Counted from the first letter of the stretch, positions 41,381-51,240 are shown. The stretch: DNA of 64,000 nucleotides from CAZGMN01 sp964645765 (GCA_964645765.1 CAZYBE010000011.1:29355-93354); one strand, 5' to 3'. Program-made: numbers and translations. Notes: a model not told the origin generated them from the sequence alone.

Positions 41381-43040
41381 TCTCTAATACAACCTGGCAG
41401 CGCTGGTTGAGAGAATCGGCGTAAACCGTGACCGGGCTGGGAAAAGTCAAGACAGAAGGTATAGAATCAGGCTGGGGACAAGAAAAGAACCAAGGGTCAA
41501 AGGTGTCTTGCATGGGCATGACATAGCCATAAACGATGTTGTTGCATATCAGGTTGGTCAAGAAATGCGTGCCCTGGGTTCCATACATTCTCGTCTGCAG
41601 CCTTTTTTGGTCTTCATCAAAGCCTCCCTGGATCATATAGAGAAAATGGCTGCCGTAAACACCTCCTGTCAGGCTCTCTTCCTCCGCTAAAGGCTCTGAC
41701 CGGCCAGCGATGTCCACCCCGTATTCGAAAATCGCCGCCGCCTGGTCAACGGACCTGTAGTCAATAGAAATGCCCCAATCCGGGTTCCTGCTGCCGAGAC
41801 GACCTGGAACGACCATGATATATTTCTCTCCACGCCTCTCCATCTCCTCGTTGACCTGGGCCATCTTTTTCCTGACCGCTGCCAACATTTCTTTTGTATA
41901 AACAAAAGGGGAGACAACGACCGCAAACTTGATGTTCTTTTTGACCCCATGACCCTGGGCATTATTGATCGAAAGGTAGGTATGCCGACAATGCTCGGGG
42001 ACCTGGATGGAGTCAAACCTGAGCTCGGGAAGCTGGGTGAGTTGGACGATATGAAAGGTTCCTTCTCTTTTATCTTTCCTGGAAAAGTCAAGGTTGAAGA
42101 CGAACTCGATCTGAAAATGGGAAGAGACGCGGGAGGCGATCGTCTCCATAATTTCGACAAGAGCAGTCTTGAAGTCGAAGTGGTTGTTCTGGACGAGCTC
42201 TTCTATGGTGATCAGGTCGTTCTTGACTCCCAAAAGCCTGATTTTATGAAAATTGGCAAACTGCACGTGGAGCTTCCTCATCGTCTCCAGCTCTTCTCCC
42301 TTGAGCTCCCTATTCCTCGTCAGGTCCAGAGCGTAAAAATACTGCTGGCCTCTTCCAATCCTCAGCAACTGAAGAGGGATAGGGTTGCGTATAGTAGCCA
42401 TGGAAATGACGGGAAAATCGTCCAAGACTGTGGCATAGCCGTGCCCGAATGCGATCCGCGCAAACCCTTCCCTGGGGTCCTGGTTTTTGAGGGCATGGGG
42501 AAAAAAGGAATTGGCAACTCCAGAAATGTAGGGATAATAAACAGGACCGGCGAGTGTATCATCGAAGATTCCGGGAATGGGGTTGATGACGATGGCCATT
42601 TTTTCCGGACTTGAAGCCGGCTGCTTCTGCAGAAAATCATTGTAAATGCAGCAGATAGCCTGGATCGCTTGAGACAAGCGCACTTCAGGATCAGGATGAT
42701 TGTTGGGGAGCATGAAGGAGGCGTTTTCCCCAGCGTGCACGGGACTGATGCTTGCAACGACAGCTCCCCCTTCATTCGTCGCCGAAGAACGAATGCCCAA
42801 AGGAACTTCTCCTAACTCGCGGAGAATGGAGGAGACAACGTCAGGCCCTTCTTCCTCAAATCGCCGCTCATTTTCCAAGAAACGGTCGTAGAAGGAGGTG
42901 GCAAGGATATGGGTTTTCAGCTTGCTAACTTTGGGCAAGGAAAGCCCGTTGATCTTGACCAACCCAGCACCTTTCCCGCCAACAGAACCCGCGCCGCAGA
43001 CCTTGACATCCTCGGCTATTTCAGAGATTGGAACACTCAT
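41373..43040 (-). CDS. PEP synthase/PPDK ATP-binding-domain protein 3
   Basis: 555 residues. The PPDK_N pattern is present but more degenerate: GSVGGKGAGL at 18-27, LGIRSSATNEGG with Arg84, YISGVANS, and an end QLTQLP where the others have Q.RP. The shared C-terminal region has VPGRLGSRNP at 411-420 and GTQGTHFLTN near 488-497, with a second GSHFLYM copy at 463-469. No phosphohistidine domain. It is the first gene of the minus-strand operon (this gene, double receiver, regulator, phosphatase) facing the other dikinase operon. Loss of motif residues suggests a regulatory or altered enzyme. Confidence 0.7.
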   Translation of the reverse strand: MSVPISEIAEDVKVCGAGSVGGKGAGLVKINGLSLPKVSKLKTHILATSFYDRFLENERRFEEEGPDVVSSILRELGEVPLGIRSSATNEGGAVVASISPVHAGENASFMLPNNHPDPEVRLSQAIQAICCIYNDFLQKQPASSPEKMAIVINPIPGIFDDTLAGPVYYPYISGVANSFFPHALKNQDPREGFARIAFGHGYATVLDDFPVISMATIRNPIPLQLLRIGRGQQYFYALDLTRNRELKGEELETMRKLHVQFANFHKIRLLGVKNDLITIEELVQNNHFDFKTALVEIMETIASRVSSHFQIEFVFNLDFSRKDKREGTFHIVQLTQLPELRFDSIQVPEHCRHTYLSINNAQGHGVKKNIKFAVVVSPFVYTKEMLAAVRKKMAQVNEEMERRGEKYIMVVPGRLGSRNPDWGISIDYRSVDQAAAIFEYGVDIAGRSEPLAEEESLTGGVYGSHFLYMIQGGFDEDQKRLQTRMYGTQGTHFLTNLICNNIVYGYVMPMQDTFDPWFFSCPQPDSIPSVLTFPSPVTVYADSLNQRCQVVLEND

Positions 43041-43195
43041 CAGGACGCAATCATTTTAAAATAAACCTGCTTCTGAGTAAAGGCACTGACCTTTCCCTTT
43101 CTATTGTATCCCTGGTATCTCCGAGCAGTGACCAAAGCACCGCAACAACAAAAGGGGAGCCAGGATGCAGTCGGTGGGAAGATTTCCACTCGTTG

Positions 43196-44653
43196 TTATT
43201 GTTCAATATCCTCTATAACAAAAATTTTGTGTCTGTCCAGCTCAACCCAGAATTTTATGGCCTGCTTCCTGACATCATTCCAGTACGGCTCAGTCAGATT
43301 GCCATACGATTCTATAGCCTTTAAGATAGCGGCTTCGACTAATTCTGTTAGTTCCTTCTTCAGAGATATTCTGATTCTGTGATTTTTAAAAGCAAAGATA
43401 GCCTCAGGTTTTGACTGAGGGCCGTCACTGACAGTGATCAACCCATGACCCAGGGTTCCACCCGTACCCACCTGAAGACCATCATTGAGACAGCTCATGG
43501 GGGGCTTTCGGCCTGCTAAACTCAAAACAGCCATATCATCGACCTCGATGTTGAAATATTCTCTCGCCCTGATGCCCATCTTAACGCCTATGATGGTGTA
43601 AATGCCGAGGTGCCCGTGCAGTTCATTTGCGATCACGCCAGCCCGCCATTCAGATTCCCCATGCCTTTCGATGATCTCAGGAATAAACGGCCTGATATCA
43701 GGTGCAAAAAGGGCTGGATCATCTGGGAATCTGACAAACACCTGGCATTCTGTTTTCACTTGAAGAGATAAAATTTTAATGAGTGTTTCAAGAGCCGTTG
43801 CTCTGGCGGATTCGCTCTCAAGAGTGTTTAAAGAAATATTGCCCTTTCGCGCCGACATGAAAATTTCAGAACTCAACATGAAAAGAGGCGCAAGGTCATC
43901 ACGAAGAATCAGATGCTCCATAGCCTTTTTGCCCTGAGTCTCCTTCGACTCAAAAGATTCAGAAAGGAGGCGAGCGTAAGGAGTCTTAATCCTGGCCAAT
44001 TTTCCCAGGAAACAGGAATCAAACCCCAAAGGACTTTGATCCTGGGCTTTTACTACATCAATTCTTAAACCTGACTTAAACATCTGTTCTGCAGCCTCTT
44101 CATTGATTGTATAATTGAAGCCTTTAGAAGCGTCGATAGCATCATTGTACCAGACGACTCGTTCGGTTCTGCTTTTCATTTCCGGGTGCTTGGTGTAAAA
44201 ATCGGAGGCCGTAGTCAGGCTTCCCAAGCAAACCAGCCAAATCTCACCTTTTTCATTCTCAAAAGCAGAAGAAAGCAGGTCGATGGCACTTAGAGAATTG
44301 GCTGAAGGAGAAGGGCTTTCTTCTCCCCATCGGATGTTCTGGCAGAAGCTGCGCCACGGTGGCGGTTGAATATCCAGGCAGCGTCCGGCGGCGGTGGGAA
44401 TGCCTTCGTGATAAAGGGTTTTCAGAAGGGAACGAATCTTTTTTAATCCCTCAGAGGGGGTCAGGCTTCCTTCGCTTGTCGTGATGGCGAGCACCTCAAA
44501 TTCATGGTCGGCCAGAAACATCAAAATGGCCCTCAGGTCATCAAAACCGCAATCCGTATCAATGATAACATGATACTTCGCGTGGCCTGGTTGTAGATAC
44601 AGACCGATTCCGAGAATAGCTATCCATGCAATTAAAACTGATAATTTTTTCAT
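43196..44653 (-). CDS. Exported nucleoside hydrolase-like/FmdE fusion protein
   Basis: 485 residues with a signal peptide cut near 25 (LYLQPGHA). Residues 28-320 resemble inosine-uridine nucleoside hydrolases, with the calcium/ribose motif DTDCGFDD at 32-39 and later WLVCLGSLT. Residues 335-475 match the FmdE pattern of formylmethanofuran dehydrogenase-associated proteins (ELHGHLGIYTIIGVKMG; CLNDGLQVGTGGTLGHG), a family thought to bind metal. I do not know this fusion. It lies 78 bases after the ferritin-like gene of the efflux operon, suggesting a metal-linked role outside the cytoplasm. Confidence 0.75.
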   Translation of the reverse strand: MKKLSVLIAWIAILGIGLYLQPGHAKYHVIIDTDCGFDDLRAILMFLADHEFEVLAITTSEGSLTPSEGLKKIRSLLKTLYHEGIPTAAGRCLDIQPPPWRSFCQNIRWGEESPSPSANSLSAIDLLSSAFENEKGEIWLVCLGSLTTASDFYTKHPEMKSRTERVVWYNDAIDASKGFNYTINEEAAEQMFKSGLRIDVVKAQDQSPLGFDSCFLGKLARIKTPYARLLSESFESKETQGKKAMEHLILRDDLAPLFMLSSEIFMSARKGNISLNTLESESARATALETLIKILSLQVKTECQVFVRFPDDPALFAPDIRPFIPEIIERHGESEWRAGVIANELHGHLGIYTIIGVKMGIRAREYFNIEVDDMAVLSLAGRKPPMSCLNDGLQVGTGGTLGHGLITVSDGPQSKPEAIFAFKNHRIRISLKKELTELVEAAILKAIESYGNLTEPYWNDVRKQAIKFWVELDRHKIFVIEDIEQ

Positions 44654-44731
44654 AGACGTTGCCTCGACAGAGAGATAATTCTTAAAAGGAAATCTGTTTT
44701 AAGAACTGAAATAATTATATTTTAACAGCTA

Positions 44732-45013
44732 TTATCCTGTTATTTCCTTGAGTTCTTTTCTGCCCTCTTCAAGCTCTTGTTCCTGCTCCTTGTCTTCTTT
44801 TAGCAGAAGCGCCTGGAATTCACCCACATGGGTTTTTTCCTCTCCGGCTATGTCCAGCAGGAGTTTCCTTATGTTCTCGTTTGTGGTCAATGCGGCCATC
44901 TGCTCATAAAGGTTGATGGCGTCAAGCTCGGCTATAATTCCCGCTCTCAAAATCTCTTTGTTGATATCATCTCTCTTAACCTTCGAGAGATCTAAGGGGA
45001 TTTGAGAAAGCAT
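44732..45013 (-). CDS. Small ferritin-like/rubrerythrin-type protein
   Basis: 93 residues. Two helices carry di-iron-type motifs: IIAELDAINLYEQM and GEEKTHVGEF (ExxH), with an acidic tail (KEDKEQEQELEEGRKEL). One half of a four-helix bundle is present, so it should dimerise, as encapsulated ferritins do. No encapsulin gene is in the window. It lies 47 bases downstream of the RND pump gene and is probably in the same operon, suggesting iron storage or metal detoxification. Confidence 0.8.
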   Translation of the reverse strand: MLSQIPLDLSKVKRDDINKEILRAGIIAELDAINLYEQMAALTTNENIRKLLLDIAGEEKTHVGEFQALLLKEDKEQEQELEEGRKELKEITG

Positions 45014-45060
45014 TTTTTTAGCTCCTATTTAATTCTTATGTTTCTTCCTTGTCCAGAAAA

Positions 45061-48000
45061 TCAAACTCTATTTTTTTTCGCGCCCAACTTGGCCAATGTT
45101 TCATACAGGACGGGGACGACGATAAGCCGGAGGAGTATGGCAAAAAAGAATCCGCCGATATAAACGACAGCCAGAGGACGATGGAGCTCTGCTCCTGTGG
45201 TGACGATCAAGGCCAGAGGAAGGACTCCGACAATCATTACCATATCAGTCATAAAGATGGGTCTGAATTTTGTTAAAGCACCTTTTACTACAGAATCTCT
45301 GACGGATAATCCCTGACGCCTGAAATCATTGATCTTGGCCACGAGAATAATATCATTTTGGACGCATATCCCGAAAAGGGCAATGAGACCTATGGTCGAG
45401 GAAACATTAATCGTCTGTCTGGCTATTAATAAACCCAGAATGCCTCCGATCAGAGTCGAGGGAATGTTCAGGATGATTAGAGAAGCTTGCCAGAGGGAGC
45501 CAAAGGAGGAAAAGAGAACAACGAATATGATCAATAGGACTATAATCATGACCGTCGTCAAATGATGCAGGGCTCTCTGCTGGCTTTCAAACTGACCTCC
45601 AAATGTCACAAAATAGCCGGCAGGCAGAGAGACCGTTTGATCAATTCTCTGGCGGCCTTCTTCGACAAAGCTCCCGATGTCTCGTTTAATAACATTGCAG
45701 AGGATGATCTTCCGCCGCATCAAATTTTCGCGGAAGATTGTTTGGGGCCCCTCGCCTCTTGTGATATCAGTCAATTCAGAGAGGGGAATCCTTTCCCCGT
45801 TTGGGGAGTTGACAAGAAGGTTTTTGATAGCTTCTTCGTCATTCCGGTATTCTTCAGGAAGTCTGATAAGCACAGAAGTCACCCGGTCGGCTTCGTAAAC
45901 ATCAGTGGCCTCAATCCCTTTCAAAGCCGTTTCGATGGAATCGGCCACCTGACTCACAGAAATCCCGAAAAGTGCCATTTTCTCTCTTTTCAATTTAATC
46001 ACCAGTTGGGGGACACCAGTTGTTTGCTCGATCTGCAGGTCGGCAACTCCCTTGACCTCAGCCAGGACATTCCTTATTTCCTCAATTTTTTCGTTAAGAA
46101 TGCCCAAATCCTGCCCGAAGAGCTTCACTGATAGCTGCCCTTCTGTTCCGGTTAGCATCTCAGCTAATTTATTGGCTATCGGCTGTTCAAAAATGTAGGC
46201 AATACCAGGAAGTTTATCCAATTCCCTGCGCATGGCTTCGGTGATTTCTTTAAATCCCCTTTTTCTCTTTTCTCGAGGCGAAAGCTCTATGTTGTAGTGG
46301 CTGTGATTGACAGGGTGAAGATGCTCCGAAGCCTCTGCTGTGCCAGTTGTTCTGGAGACAGAGATGACTTCAGGAAAAGAAAGGAAAATTTTTTCAATCC
46401 GGGTTCCCATTTTGATTGATTCCTCGAGCGATGTCTCGGGGAGCATCACGGTCGAGGCCATGATCGAACCTTCATCCAGAGGAGGCACAAATTCTTTGCC
46501 TAGGAAATTATAGGAAACGAGGGCTACCAAGATTAATGATACAAATATGCCAATAATGATATTCTTGTGTTTGAGAGCTTTGTTTAAGATTAGCTGGTAC
46601 TTATTCTGCAGAAATTCATTCACGGGATTTCGCCTATCCTTCAAATGCTTTTCAGTCATAAAAACTGAGGCCAGGATGGGCTGGAGTGTAATGTTCAACA
46701 ACATGGCGCCAAATAGGGCGGCCGCCACAGCAAAAGCCGTTGGCCGGAACATGGCTCCTTCCAAGCCTTGAAGAGTTAAGAGAGGCAAAAAAACCAAAAT
46801 GATGATCAAGCTTGCTGAAAATAAATATATTCCAACATCCTTGGCAGCTTGAGAAATCAGCTCTATGGGAGGCGCCGTGCCTTTCTTTTCTTTTAACACA
46901 CGGAATATATTTTCAACCATGATGATCGACCCGTTGGCCATTTTGCCTATGCCAATGGCCAATCCCCCGATCGACATGACAGTCAATTTGATCCCGAAGA
47001 TGTGCATGAGAATCAGCGCGATAAGAATGGAAAAAGGGATTGTCAGCGAAGCGATAAGCGCACTCCTCAGGTTCCACATGAAAAAGACCATAACCAGGAC
47101 AATGAGAATAGCTCCTTCGAGGATGGACACTTCAACATGATTTATGGACTTGAGGATCAACACAGACTGGTCATAAAACGGCTTAATGTGAATATTGGAC
47201 GGAAGGTCTTTGGCAATCCGAGAGATCGCTCTTTTAATATTGCCTATCGCCGTTAAGGTATCTCCGCCGTATTGTTTTTCCACGGTGACATAGACGGCTT
47301 CCTGGGCATTGTGACTGGCGGCATCCCGTCTGAATTTGCCGCCGATATTGACCTCCGCCACATCCTTGACATAGACAGGGACATTATTCCTGGAAGTGAT
47401 GACTGTGTTATTAATGTGATCAAGGGTTTCAATCCGGCCCATTCCTTTGATCAGGACTTCCTGGGAACCTTTGGAAATGACCCCTCCCGAGAAATTTCTA
47501 TTGCTGTTCTCTATGGCCTCTTTGATATCGCTGATAGTGATGTTATAATTTTTTAACATCTCAGGCTTGAGAAACACCTGAAATTGCTTGACAAAACCGC
47601 CGAGGTTGATGATGAAAGAGATCCCCGGGACACCCTGGAGTCTGTAGCGGATCGTCCAATCAGCTATCGACCTGAGCTCTATGGGATCTGTGTTTTCACC
47701 GACGACCGCAAATTCGAAGACCTCTCCCATCCTCGAAGAGATGGGCCCCAGGATTGGCTGGGTTGTCCCGAGTGGAAGACGCCCGGTGATAAGTTCCAGT
47801 TTGCTCGAGACGATCTGCCGGGCAAGATAAATGTCTGTCCCCCAGTCAAATTCTACGGTGACAACAGAACTGCCGGTTGTGGATTCGGATCTTACTCTTA
47901 TCACCTGAGGAGCTCCCGACATCAGGCTCTCGAGAGGAAAGGAGATCAATCTCTCCACATCTTCAGAAGCCATGCCAGGGTTTTCGGTGATGATCTTGAC

Positions 48001-48144
48001 TAAGGGCGCATTGAGGTCCGGGTAGATATCCTTGGAGATTCTGAAATAGAGAATCACTCCCCAAATCGAAACAAGAAAAATGAGAAAAAGTGTCAACAAT
48101 CTATGTTTTAAGGCGTAATCAATTATTCGGTTAATCATGGGCAA
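45061..48144 (-). CDS. Heavy-metal RND efflux pump (CzcA/CusA-like)
   Basis: 1027 residues with the RND layout: membrane segment near 15-34, periplasmic loop, six segments from about 340, second loop, and a last set of segments near 860-1020. The short loops and SKDIYPDLNAP start place it in the heavy-metal branch. In transmembrane segment 4 the text is IGIGKMANGSIIMVEN: the acidic residue of the proton relay (D in MVDAAIVM of CusA) is Asn404. The metal is not evident. It is third in an operon with outer-membrane factor and adaptor. Confidence 0.9.
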   Translation of the reverse strand: MPMINRIIDYALKHRLLTLFLIFLVSIWGVILYFRISKDIYPDLNAPLVKIITENPGMASEDVERLISFPLESLMSGAPQVIRVRSESTTGSSVVTVEFDWGTDIYLARQIVSSKLELITGRLPLGTTQPILGPISSRMGEVFEFAVVGENTDPIELRSIADWTIRYRLQGVPGISFIINLGGFVKQFQVFLKPEMLKNYNITISDIKEAIENSNRNFSGGVISKGSQEVLIKGMGRIETLDHINNTVITSRNNVPVYVKDVAEVNIGGKFRRDAASHNAQEAVYVTVEKQYGGDTLTAIGNIKRAISRIAKDLPSNIHIKPFYDQSVLILKSINHVEVSILEGAILIVLVMVFFMWNLRSALIASLTIPFSILIALILMHIFGIKLTVMSIGGLAIGIGKMANGSIIMVENIFRVLKEKKGTAPPIELISQAAKDVGIYLFSASLIIILVFLPLLTLQGLEGAMFRPTAFAVAAALFGAMLLNITLQPILASVFMTEKHLKDRRNPVNEFLQNKYQLILNKALKHKNIIIGIFVSLILVALVSYNFLGKEFVPPLDEGSIMASTVMLPETSLEESIKMGTRIEKIFLSFPEVISVSRTTGTAEASEHLHPVNHSHYNIELSPREKRKRGFKEITEAMRRELDKLPGIAYIFEQPIANKLAEMLTGTEGQLSVKLFGQDLGILNEKIEEIRNVLAEVKGVADLQIEQTTGVPQLVIKLKREKMALFGISVSQVADSIETALKGIEATDVYEADRVTSVLIRLPEEYRNDEEAIKNLLVNSPNGERIPLSELTDITRGEGPQTIFRENLMRRKIILCNVIKRDIGSFVEEGRQRIDQTVSLPAGYFVTFGGQFESQQRALHHLTTVMIIVLLIIFVVLFSSFGSLWQASLIILNIPSTLIGGILGLLIARQTINVSSTIGLIALFGICVQNDIILVAKINDFRRQGLSVRDSVVKGALTKFRPIFMTDMVMIVGVLPLALIVTTGAELHRPLAVVYIGGFFFAILLRLIVVPVLYETLAKLGAKKNRV

Positions 48145-48203
48145 TTCTCCATCAAGAAATTTCTGTTAAATTAACATTTTTATCAATTGGCACGGTCTGG
48201 CAA

Positions 48204-49505
48204 TCAATGGACTCCTGCTTTTTTTAGAATTTCATCATAGAGCTTCGATTTCAGTTGATAATTTCCCTTGGTCACAATTTCATCTCCCGCTTGGATTCCT
48301 TTAATGATTTCAACATAACCTTTTTCTTTTGTTCCTATCTCTACGAGCTGAGGATAATAACTCCCACCCTTCTTGACAAAAACAATTTTATTGTCTTTAT
48401 CATCTAAAATTGCCTCTTCCGGGAGGGCCAGGGCCTGGCTCTGGTGATTCAGGGAAATTTTAATACTGGCAAACATTCCTGGCTTGAGTTTGTAACTTTT
48501 ATTTTCAACTTCAGTGCGAACGGTAATCGTCCTTGTCTCTTCCTTCAAAACATCGCTTATGTAACTGATTTTTCCGGCGAATGTTTCATCAGGATAAGCG
48601 GGAACCAAAACTTCTACGGTCTGGCTCATCCTGACTTTGGAAATATCTCTTTCGTAAATTTCGGCATCGACCCAAAGTAGGCTTGGATCCATAATGGTCA
48701 GGATTTCTGTGGATTGATCAATCATGCCTCCTAAAATGGCATTGTTTTGGATAATTTTCCCGCTTATTGGAGCAAAGAGGGTTATAGTAGGATTGATCTG
48801 GTGTGTATCGGCTATAGCTTTTACTTCTGCTTCAGTAAACCCCAAAACATGAAGCTTTTTCTCTGCAGCGTTCAGGTTGGCCTGAGATACTTTTAATTCT
48901 GCTTCGGAGGTCAACAGGTTCTTTTGAGCCCCGACTCCACGGTCAAAGAGCCTTTTTTCACGCTCGCAATTGCTCTTGGCTAGCTCATAATCAGCAACGG
49001 CCTTGTAATATTCTGATTTGGCTTTGCCCACTTCTTCACTTTGAAGGGTAACGAGCTCTTGCCCGGGTTTTACCCAGTCACCTATCCTCACCTGAATCTG
49101 AGAAATCCTGGCTGGAAAGGCATAACTGACGATCGCCTTCCTGAACTGGTGAGCCAGGACCTTCCCCATAGCCTGGAGTTGAGAAGTTATCGGCTGGTAA
49201 GAAGCGATTACAGTCTCTATTTCTACCGCCTTTTTTTCTTCATCCGAAAGATTGATAATATTGTTTCTTCCCCAGGTTCTACCCAGGCCCATTCCGTAGC
49301 CGCGCCTGCCGACTTCCTGATTATCAACTTTAATATCCTGTCCTCGCAATCTCCTTCCTCCTTTGCCGCTTTCTATCTCCTGTAAGCTCTCCTGCTCCTG
49401 TGGAGATAATGCTTTGGATGTCTTTTCTTTTTCCAGGGCTTTTTTTGTGCAGTTTATAGAAACTGAAAGACAAATAAAAGTTATGATTATTAATTTTCTA
49501 ATCAC
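48204..49505 (-). CDS. Periplasmic adaptor of RND efflux system (CzcB/CusB-like)
   Basis: 433 residues. An N-terminal hydrophobic segment (IIITFICLSVSINC) ends in Cys, possibly a lipoprotein with a non-standard lipobox. An extended region is followed by barrel and lipoyl halves (ISQIQVRIGDWVKPGQELVTL; APISGKII), a helical hairpin (about 165-225) and a membrane-proximal domain. It should bridge pump and outer-membrane channel. Its ATG overlaps the channel gene stop by 8 bases. Confidence 0.9.
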   Translation of the reverse strand: MIRKLIIITFICLSVSINCTKKALEKEKTSKALSPQEQESLQEIESGKGGRRLRGQDIKVDNQEVGRRGYGMGLGRTWGRNNIINLSDEEKKAVEIETVIASYQPITSQLQAMGKVLAHQFRKAIVSYAFPARISQIQVRIGDWVKPGQELVTLQSEEVGKAKSEYYKAVADYELAKSNCEREKRLFDRGVGAQKNLLTSEAELKVSQANLNAAEKKLHVLGFTEAEVKAIADTHQINPTITLFAPISGKIIQNNAILGGMIDQSTEILTIMDPSLLWVDAEIYERDISKVRMSQTVEVLVPAYPDETFAGKISYISDVLKEETRTITVRTEVENKSYKLKPGMFASIKISLNHQSQALALPEEAILDDKDNKIVFVKKGGSYYPQLVEIGTKEKGYVEIIKGIQAGDEIVTKGNYQLKSKLYDEILKKAGVH

Positions 49506-50763
49506 CTTTGCCTCCTTCGAGAGTCTGTCCCAGCGATTTTTCCAAGGCCGCTATCGTCACGTTATAATTGTAGAGAGCATCGGCATAAGCCTTTCTGGCT
49601 TCGATCAGAGTTCTCCGGGCTTCGATCAATTCGATTCCGCCAATCTCTCCTTCCTGAAAGCTGAAGAGGAACATGTTATAGACCTCTTCGGCTTGAGTCA
49701 GTATCTCTTCTTCAAATAGCCGAATCTGATCGCTGGCTGTTGAAGCGTTCGTGTAGGCCGCTTCCACTTCCAGGCTGATAGCATTCTTCAGATGGTCTGC
49801 CTCTCTTTTCAGGGCTTCCATATTCGACTCAGCCTCAGCGATTTCACCTCTTTTAGGCTGCCAGAAAAAAATAGGAATTGGCAAGGAAACGGTGAAATCC
49901 CATGTCTTTTGTTCTCCTGCAAGTCTGTGCTGAGAAATTCCTATGTCAAAATTTGGCAAATAACTCAAATAAGCCTGCTTTTTCTTCAATGTTTCTCTTT
50001 CTAAAGCGAAGTTTATTCTTTTTATCTCAGGACGAAAGGAAAAGGCTCTTTGCCTTAATTCCTCAACCTCGAGTGTGACAAAAGGTCTTCTTATCTCACC
50101 CTGTATTTCTATGGGCTCATATTTTTTCCGGCCGAGAAGAAAATTCAGCGTGGCGGCTGCCAGCCTTTTTTCATTCTGAGCGACTCTGACAGTATTGGCT
50201 GCCTTTGAAGCCTCAACACGGGCTCTCAGAACTTCCGCTTTAGCCACATCCCCGGCGGCATGTTTGAGCTCAGCCTTTTCTAGAAAATCTTGAGATAACT
50301 CAAGGTCTTGTTGAGCATACTTGATTTTCTCCTGAGCAAGCAGAAGGCCGTAGAAAGCCTGCTTAACCTGAAAAGTGATATCGAGCTTTAAAAGATCAAT
50401 CTCGGATAAAACCTCGTCAGATTCTCTGGAAGCTATCTTCCCTCGCACCAGTCTTTTCCCAGGAAATTCCACGGTTTGGCTAAAGCCAAGATAAGACTCC
50501 CCAGAATCTTTAAAATTGAATATATTCGGTTGCAGGTCAGAGTCAAAATCCAGGGACGGCTGAGGGAGGGCTTTGGCCTGATTAATCCGGGCTAATGATG
50601 CTTTATATTGCTCCAAAGAAGAGAGAAAAAGCGGATTTTCTCTGAGGGCAAGGGCAATACATTGTTCCAGGGATAAGGCATTCTCTTTTGCCTCCTGTGC
50701 CCAAAAAATTCCGGAAATCCCTATTATGGCCGCAAATATGCATTTTATCTTTCTAAGAGTCAT
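49498..50763 (-). CDS. Outer-membrane factor of RND efflux system (TolC/CusC-like)
   Basis: 421 residues: signal peptide (IFAAIIGISGIFWAQ), then two OEP-type helical repeats, each starting near LSLEQCIALALRENP and VTLEVEELRQRAFSFRPE, with long coiled-coil segments and RLAAATLNFLLG. It forms the trimeric exit duct. It is the second gene of the operon after the small CxxC protein, and is followed directly by the adaptor. Confidence 0.88.
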   Translation of the reverse strand: MTLRKIKCIFAAIIGISGIFWAQEAKENALSLEQCIALALRENPLFLSSLEQYKASLARINQAKALPQPSLDFDSDLQPNIFNFKDSGESYLGFSQTVEFPGKRLVRGKIASRESDEVLSEIDLLKLDITFQVKQAFYGLLLAQEKIKYAQQDLELSQDFLEKAELKHAAGDVAKAEVLRARVEASKAANTVRVAQNEKRLAAATLNFLLGRKKYEPIEIQGEIRRPFVTLEVEELRQRAFSFRPEIKRINFALERETLKKKQAYLSYLPNFDIGISQHRLAGEQKTWDFTVSLPIPIFFWQPKRGEIAEAESNMEALKREADHLKNAISLEVEAAYTNASTASDQIRLFEEEILTQAEEVYNMFLFSFQEGEIGGIELIEARRTLIEARKAYADALYNYNVTIAALEKSLGQTLEGGKGD

Positions 50764-50829
50764 CTAACCTCCTCAGAACTTTGAGGAAAATATGATTGGT
50801 AATAACTTGAAAGGGAGAAAAAAGATGAC

Positions 50830-51108
50830 TTAAACTTGCGGCGGGCCCCGGGGTGCAAGGTCTATAGAGAAGATTTGGAGGCAACTGGAGGATTCTAATG
50901 ATTTTAGTATTTCCAAGAAGAGAAGTTGAGGAAGATTGAAGAAATTAATAGTATTGCTTGCGAGAGAAGAGTGTTGGAAACGACAAGCAGGACAATATTG
51001 ATCATCTTTAGGCGTTTTTTCTGTGTGGAAAAAATTAATGAAGAGAGTAACGGCAAGAAAGAGAAAAAGGAATAAAAGATTAAAAAGCTTCTTTTTCCTC
51101 TTGATCAT
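50830..51108 (-). CDS. Small membrane-anchored CxxC protein ahead of the efflux operon
   Basis: 92 residues: basic N-terminus, one membrane segment (about 10-28: LLFLFLFLAVTLFINFF), then YCPACRF, a possible metal-binding pair, and a C-terminal LAPRGPP. Short proteins with this layout and an (R)xPP tail are common beside metal RND genes and resemble DUF2946-type proteins, but I cannot assign it firmly. It is 66 bases upstream of the channel gene on the same strand. It may sense or pass on metal in the periplasm. Confidence 0.65.
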   Translation of the reverse strand: MIKRKKKLFNLLFLFLFLAVTLFINFFHTEKTPKDDQYCPACRFQHSSLASNTINFFNLPQLLFLEILKSLESSSCLQIFSIDLAPRGPPQV

Positions 51109-51240
51109 TTCCTGTTTAAATTATCAATACTATAAAACGAATAAAAAATCAATCTGGCAATTTTTTTGATGTCCTACCACCCGTGACACCGTTTGCGGCC
51201 TGAATTCATATCTTCTCAGGCCTGCCGCCTTATTCGTCAT

